Positions 5,996-9,072 of a stretch of DNA of 9,072 nt are shown here, one piece after another. Every line of letters starts with the position of its first letter. Position 1 is the first letter of the stretch. The notes beneath the pieces were generated by a model, which saw nothing but the letters and a program-made list of their open reading frames with translations, did no database searches and was not told the DNA's origin. Position numbers and translations under genes: made by a program. The stretch is from positions 1-9,072 of the forward strand of contig JALHWS010000124.1 of assembly GCA_022866885.1 (NCBI GenBank), read 5' to 3'. Source of the DNA: Candidatus Microgenomates bacterium (GTDB lineage Bacteria; Patescibacteriota; Microgenomatia; 2-02-FULL-39-11).

Positions 5996-6268
5996 TTATC
6001 TGACTGATTTCTTCAACGCTTTTCCGGCGGTAAATCCTGGGGTTTTTCGAGCCGGAATATTGATCGGCGCACCTGTTTGCGGATTTCTCCCTTTTCTGGC
6101 GGCTCTTGAGCGGACCACAAAAGTTCCAAAACCGGTAACGACGACTTTGTCTCCTTTTTTAAGGGTGTCAGTGACGGCCCCAAAAACAGCATTAACTGCT
6201 TCTTTGGCTGCCTTGGCAGTCAAACTGGCTTTTTTCGCGACATGAGCGACTAAATCTGCTTTTGTCAT
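5996..6268 (-). CDS. hup: HU-family DNA-binding protein
   Basis: A 90-residue nucleoid protein that bends and compacts DNA as a dimer. MTKADLVAHVAKKASLTAKAAKEAVNAVF (read in parts: MTKADLVAHV, AKKASLTAKA, AKEAVNAVF) forms the alpha-helical dimer half. VVVTGFGTFVVRSRAARKGRNP leads into the beta arm, with TGFGTF at 45-50 and GRNPQTGAPINIPARKTPGF at about 60-79 carrying the proline that intercalates into DNA. GKALKKSVR closes the fold. Length matches HU exactly. The ATG at 6268 is preceded by a perfect AGGAGGTGA seven bases upstream, the strongest ribosome binding site in the window, in keeping with an abundant protein. The gene has its own promoter with TTGACA and a leader of about 78 bases, and is followed by tandem hairpins. 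HU versus IHF cannot be fully settled, but the sequence is HU-like. Confidence 0.96.
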   Translation of the reverse strand: MTKADLVAHVAKKASLTAKAAKEAVNAVFGAVTDTLKKGDKVVVTGFGTFVVRSRAARKGRNPQTGAPINIPARKTPGFTAGKALKKSVR

Positions 6269-6275
6269 TAGATAT

Positions 6276-6284
6276 TCACCTCCT
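6276..6284 (-). promoter_or_regulatory. Perfect Shine-Dalgarno of hup
   Basis: AGGAGGTGA on the minus strand, complementary over nine bases to the usual 16S rRNA tail, with seven bases to the ATG. It contrasts with the absent or weak sites of coaBC, rny, recX, miaB and the DUF421 gene. Confidence 0.85.
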
Positions 6285-6352
6285 CGGGGCAGAAGATTTG
6301 ATAAAAAGACTGATCCGCGAAACGGCGGGATTGTTGTGGTAATCTAAAAATC

Positions 6353-6381
6353 AATGTATTAGATTTTTTTACTGTTGTCAA
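6353..6381 (-). promoter_or_regulatory. sigma70-type promoter of hup
   Basis: TTGACA (6381-6376) and TACATT (6358-6353) are separated by exactly 17 bases on the minus strand. Transcription would begin near 6346, leaving a leader of about 78 bases. AATCTA (6341-6346) and TAGATT (6360-6365) form an inverted repeat around the -10, a possible operator. A small CCGC/GCGG hairpin lies in the leader at about 6316-6329. The -35 begins 19 bases after the rny stop, and no terminator separates them. Confidence 0.78.
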
Positions 6382-6400
6382 GCCCCAAATGAAAAATGAT

Positions 6401-7954
6401 CTAGTGGACGGTTTCGCTGACGCGCAATTCCCGGATGGCAGTGATTTTTATCTGTCCGGGAAAAGTCGGAAATTTCTTTTCTATCTCTTCGGCAATTTTC
6501 TTCGTAGTGACGGTTACTGCCGCATCATCCAGTTTACCCGGATCGACAATCACCCGCAGTTCCCGTCCGGCTTGAAGGGCATATGCCTTTTCGATCCCCG
6601 GAAAAGCTTTGGCTGTTTCTTCCAAAGTACCCAGTCTTTTGACATATTCGCCGATATCCTCATATCGGGCTCCCGGACGGGCGCCGGAGATGGCATCGGC
6701 AATATAGACAATAATCGCCTCAACCGAGGTAAAGGGAACATCCTCATGATGAGAAGCCACACAGTCGATAACCGCCTGCGGCATGCCGTTTTTACGCAAT
6801 AGCTCAACCCCTAGCTGAATATGGGAACCTTCCTTATCGGTGATGACTTTACCGATGTCATGCAAAAGACAGCCCAATCTGACAACATTCACGTCCGCTC
6901 CCAACTCATGGGCCAGGGCAATCCCGATTTTCGTCTCTTCCAAAGTATGGGCAATCATATTTTGTCCGTAGGAAAAACGGTATTTGAAACGGCCGAGAAG
7001 CGAAACTTTATCCGCCGGCATATGATAGACGCCAACGGCATGACATAATTTCTCGCCTTCGGCAAACATGATTTTCTCGACTTCTTTTTCCGTTTGCTTA
7101 ACCACTTCCTCAATCCTCACCGGCTGGATCCGGCCGTCGCGGATAAGTTTCTCCAAAGTGACCCTAGCCACTTCGCGCCGGACGGAATCAAACGAAGAAA
7201 GCCTGATAACGCCTTCTTCATCTAAATCCACGTCCACTCCGGTAGCCATTTCAAAAGCGCGGATATTACGGCCTTCTTTACCGATGATCCGGCCTTTAAA
7301 ATCTTCATCGGTGATTTTTATGGTGGAAACCGTAAATTCCGGTACGTAATCCGTAGCGCCATGACGCATGGCATCAACGATAATTTCGCGGGCCTTTTTC
7401 TCGCTTTCGGTGCGGGCAATGGTTTCCGCTTCTCTTATCTGTTTGGCAATGTCGGCTCTCAGTTTGTCCTCCATGGCCGCCAAAATCAGTTGTTTGGCCT
7501 CATCACGGGTCAGATGGGCGGCTTTTTCCAGTTTGGCAATCAACTCCATGCGGGTCTTTTCGATGTCAGCCAGTTTTTTCACTTGTTCCTCTTCTTTACT
7601 TCGCAGCTGCAACTCGCGCTTATCCAAAAAATCCATCCTTTTATCGATGCTTTCTTCTTTGGCCACTAAACGGCTCTCAATGCTGATGGTTTCCTGACGG
7701 ACTTTTCCCGCTTCGACTTCCGCTTCCCTTTTGATCCGGAAAGCTTCATCTTTGGCTTCGATGATAATCGCTTTGGCTTCCTGTTGTAATACGGCCGGTG
7801 TTTGGAAAACAGGCGCTGTCACTTGTGGCGCGGAAGGTTTTACGGAAGGTTTTTTTGAAGAAGGTTGAATAGCTCCTTCGGTGTTTAACTGTTTTTCGAT
7901 TGTTTCCAATCTGGTAAGGATTGTTTTTAGGACTGATAACATAGATTTTCTCAT
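6401..7954 (-). CDS. rny: Ribonuclease Y, without the usual N-terminal membrane anchor
   Basis: A 517-residue endoribonuclease that starts mRNA decay. A Pro/Ser/Lys-rich stretch (about 30-55) separates a short amphipathic N-terminus from a long charged coiled coil (about 55-195). The KH RNA-binding domain has GRIIGKEGRNIRAFE (221-235, GxxG loop GKEG) and SSFDSVRREVARVTLEKLIRDGRIQP (in parts: SSFDSVRREV, ARVTLEKLIR, DGRIQP). The HD phosphohydrolase domain has YGQNMIAHTLE (His336), LLHDIGK (metal-binding His365-Asp366) and ASHHEDVP (His402-His403). GRELRVIV and PGQIKITAIRE close the family C-terminus. Length is typical, but the usual N-terminal transmembrane helix is missing, so a soluble enzyme is inferred. 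The ATG at 7954 has TATAAT nine bases upstream and no Shine-Dalgarno. An in-frame ATG at 7942 is the alternative. It lies between recX and hup. Confidence 0.96.
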   Translation of the reverse strand: MRKSMLSVLKTILTRLETIEKQLNTEGAIQPSSKKPSVKPSAPQVTAPVFQTPAVLQQEAKAIIIEAKDEAFRIKREAEVEAGKVRQETISIESRLVAKEESIDKRMDFLDKRELQLRSKEEEQVKKLADIEKTRMELIAKLEKAAHLTRDEAKQLILAAMEDKLRADIAKQIREAETIARTESEKKAREIIVDAMRHGATDYVPEFTVSTIKITDEDFKGRIIGKEGRNIRAFEMATGVDVDLDEEGVIRLSSFDSVRREVARVTLEKLIRDGRIQPVRIEEVVKQTEKEVEKIMFAEGEKLCHAVGVYHMPADKVSLLGRFKYRFSYGQNMIAHTLEETKIGIALAHELGADVNVVRLGCLLHDIGKVITDKEGSHIQLGVELLRKNGMPQAVIDCVASHHEDVPFTSVEAIIVYIADAISGARPGARYEDIGEYVKRLGTLEETAKAFPGIEKAYALQAGRELRVIVDPGKLDDAAVTVTTKKIAEEIEKKFPTFPGQIKITAIRELRVSETVH

Positions 7955-7963
7955 TTCGGAAAA

Positions 7964-7969
7964 ATTATA
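7964..7969 (-). promoter_or_regulatory. -10 box of rny, leaderless-type
   Basis: A perfect TATAAT on the minus strand ends nine bases before the rny ATG. A start at the G or A six to nine bases downstream would give a transcript with a leader of 0-3 bases. No recognisable -35 or TG extension is present, so the call rests on the -10 alone. Confidence 0.45.
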
Positions 7970-8004
7970 ACTTAGTCATGAAGAAAAGAGGAATGAAGGA
8001 TAAA

Positions 8005-8021
8005 CGCGATTTATAATCGCG
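8005..8021 (-). terminator. Terminator-like hairpin between recX and rny
   Basis: CGCGATT (8005-8011) and AATCGCG (8015-8021) make a perfect 7-bp stem with a 3-base loop. On the minus strand it is followed by TTTATCC, a short T run. It fits a weak rho-independent terminator for recA-recX, placed about 80 bases after the recX stop and before the rny -10. Confidence 0.5.
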
Positions 8022-8064
8022 CTTCGGAAGATTGATGTCGATGAATATTTAGGTTATTTGGCAT
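8011..8064 (-). CDS. Possible 17-codon mini-ORF preceding the recX/rny hairpin
   Basis: On the minus strand AAGGA (8076-8072) precedes an ATG at 8064 by seven bases. The 17 codons read MPNNLNIHRHQSSEARL and end at a TAA inside the hairpin at 8005-8021. The spacing is that of a genuine start in an otherwise empty 150-base gap. Its placement recalls a leader peptide whose translation would disturb the hairpin. No homologous family can be named and chance is a real possibility. Confidence 0.2.
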   Translation of the reverse strand: MPNNLNIHRHQSSEARL

Positions 8065-8104
8065 TTTTCTATCCTTAACATCCCATATTTACTTCATGAA
8101 TGTC

Positions 8105-8602
8105 TTAATTGTATGCTTTTTCGCCCACAGAGTCAATTACCTTACTGATAATTGACCAGTTGAAACCGCGCCGCATAAGGAAATTGGCGATTTTGACTTC
8201 GGCTTCATTTTTTGGCAAATGAGCAAATAACCGGCTTTTTTTGTTAACTAATGCTAAAGCCGATGCTAATTCCTGTTCCTGTGACTTTTGATCTTGCATT
8301 AGGACTTTTTCGATGATTTCCGAAGGTATGCCTTTTTGCTGAAGTTCGATTTTTATCAAACGGTATCCTTTGGCTTTTTGACCCGATCTTTGCTCTTTCC
8401 ACCAGAGGGCAAATTCTTCGTCGTTGAGAAAATTTTTTTCCAGTAAATCGGCAATCACTTTTTCAGCCAAATTTTCCGGGAATTTCTTCTTTGCGCAATA
8501 TGCGTCTAATTTCTGCTTTATCTCATGGCAACTGCGGGGACGAAATGACAAGACCTTAAAAGCGTAATCTCGTAATTTCGCCTGTTGCTCTATATCATCC
8601 AT
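8105..8602 (-). CDS. recX: Regulatory protein RecX
   Basis: A 165-residue helical protein with the RecX three-helix repeats. The first repeat has AFKVLSFRPRSCHEIKQKL (about 14-32), matching the family pattern L-x-x-R-x-R-S-x-x-E-L-x-x-K-L. Next come VIADLLEKNFLNDEEFALWW (in family terms vi-x-x-L-x-x-x-gyLnDerfA) and GYRLIKIELQQKGIPSEIIEKVL (LIKIELQQKGI at about 81-91). A weaker third repeat (FLMRRGFNWSIISKVID) follows near the C-terminus. RecX binds RecA filaments and limits their extension or activity. The gene starts 11 bases after the recA stop without a Shine-Dalgarno, consistent with low, coupled translation from the recA message. No alternative start nearby fits better. Length is normal for the family. 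Confidence 0.92.
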   Translation of the reverse strand: MDDIEQQAKLRDYAFKVLSFRPRSCHEIKQKLDAYCAKKKFPENLAEKVIADLLEKNFLNDEEFALWWKEQRSGQKAKGYRLIKIELQQKGIPSEIIEKVLMQDQKSQEQELASALALVNKKSRLFAHLPKNEAEVKIANFLMRRGFNWSIISKVIDSVGEKAYN

Positions 8603-8613
8603 GATAGTGGCTA

Positions 8614-9072
8614 TTAGTCGCTTTTTTCTTTGCCGACGACTTTTTCTTTCATCTGTCCGGCCCGGAAAGATTTCCAGATGGCATCTGCAATCTCTTTGGC
8701 CATTTTCGGGCTTTCTGTGAGATGTATCCGGGAAGCTTCTTTTCCCTGGCCGAGCATCGTTTCGCCGAAGCGGATGAAAGCGCCGCTTTTGGAAAGCACT
8801 CCCAATTCCAGACCGACATCAATCAGACTGCCTTCTTTGGAAATCCCGGTCTCCAAAATATCAAATTCGGCAAGCCGGAATGGCGGAGCCACTTTGTTTT
8901 TAACAATCCTCACTCTGTGCCGGCTGCCGTAAGCTTTGTCACCGTCTTTGAGCGTCTCGATTTTTCTGGTATCCATCCGGATGGTGGCATAAAATTTCAG
9001 AGCCAGTCCTCCGGGAGTCGTCTCGGGATTACCAAACATGACACCGATTTTTTGCCGCAACTGGTTGGTGAA
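8614..9072 (-). CDS. recA: Recombinase RecA, C-terminal part (cut by window edge)
   Basis: The open frame enters at 9072 and gives 152 residues, beginning FTNQLRQKIGVMFGNPETTP, which is the strongly conserved core just before and including DNA-binding loop L2 (GNPETTPGG). GSRHRVRIVKNKVAPPFRLAEFDI is the conserved strand leading to the C-terminal domain (KNKVAPPF at about 57-64 of the visible part). IGQGKE-type MLGQGKEASR and the lysine-rich tail KEKVVGKEKSD end the protein. The Walker motifs and N-terminal domain lie outside the window, so the promoter and start cannot be described. RecA forms the ATP-dependent strand-exchange filament in homologous recombination. It is followed by recX after 11 bases, the classical recA-recX pairing. 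Confidence 0.97.
   Translation of the reverse strand, partial: FTNQLRQKIGVMFGNPETTPGGLALKFYATIRMDTRKIETLKDGDKAYGSRHRVRIVKNKVAPPFRLAEFDILETGISKEGSLIDVGLELGVLSKSGAFIRFGETMLGQGKEASRIHLTESPKMAKEIADAIWKSFRAGQMKEKVVGKEKSD

Noticed and set aside
6389..7697. Several plus-strand open frames opposite rny
   Set aside because: They mirror the long conserved rny frame and lack starts with ribosome binding sites or recognisable domains.
7976..8099. Inverted repeat TCATGAAG / CTTCATGA flanking the recX-rny gap
   Set aside because: Only eight bases long and over 100 bases apart, so expected by chance in AT-rich sequence.
1..9072. CRISPR array, tRNA, rRNA, transposase or prophage genes
   Set aside because: No regularly spaced repeats, no tRNA-like cloverleaf with a TTCRA loop, and no such protein families were seen on either strand.

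Overview
The window is a compact stretch of a small bacterial genome at roughly 40-45% G+C by eye. It carries ten identifiable genes plus one cut gene at the left edge. All are on the minus strand except one DUF421 membrane protein gene. Genes are separated by 0-150 bases or touch. TGA is used as a stop (last codon of the guaA-like gene), so the standard bacterial code applies. The trimmed proteins (RNase Y without a membrane anchor, MiaB without a TRAM domain), the palindrome inside a coding region and the -10 boxes sitting almost on start codons suggest a Candidate Phyla Radiation (Patescibacteria) genome, perhaps Microgenomates-like. That placement is inference; no rRNA or ribosomal protein is present to confirm it.

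Right to left, i.e. in the direction of transcription: 9072-8105 holds the C-terminal part of recA followed by recX, a recombinase and its modulator. A 150-base gap follows with a small hairpin, a possible 17-codon mini-ORF and the rny promoter. Next come rny (RNase Y, mRNA decay) at 7954-6401 and hup (HU nucleoid protein) at 6268-5996, which has its own near-consensus promoter and a perfect Shine-Dalgarno. The 173 bases between hup and coaBC contain four consecutive inverted repeats: two GC-rich terminator-like hairpins, a 12-bp-arm dyad and a 13-bp-arm dyad ending beside the coaBC promoter.

coaBC (coenzyme A synthesis) at 5822-4623 is translationally coupled to a standalone ATP-pyrophosphatase of the GMP synthase C-terminal family at 4621-3665. 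This converges on the plus-strand DUF421/YetF gene at 3144-3653. That gene shares a 47-base divergent promoter region with a minus-strand group: nitroreductase (3096-2578), a MiaB-type tRNA methylthiotransferase (2563-1412), a membrane-anchored beta-propeller-like protein of unknown function (1364-51), and the first 16 codons of a putative secreted or membrane protein (48-1).

The content is mostly housekeeping: DNA repair, RNA turnover, nucleoid structure, CoA and nucleotide metabolism, tRNA modification. I see no CRISPR array, transposase, phage gene, tRNA or rRNA, and no new defence-type system. The points most worth checking are the in-frame palindrome in miaB, the dyads before coaBC, the leaderless-looking promoters and the unusual GuaA-like enzyme.
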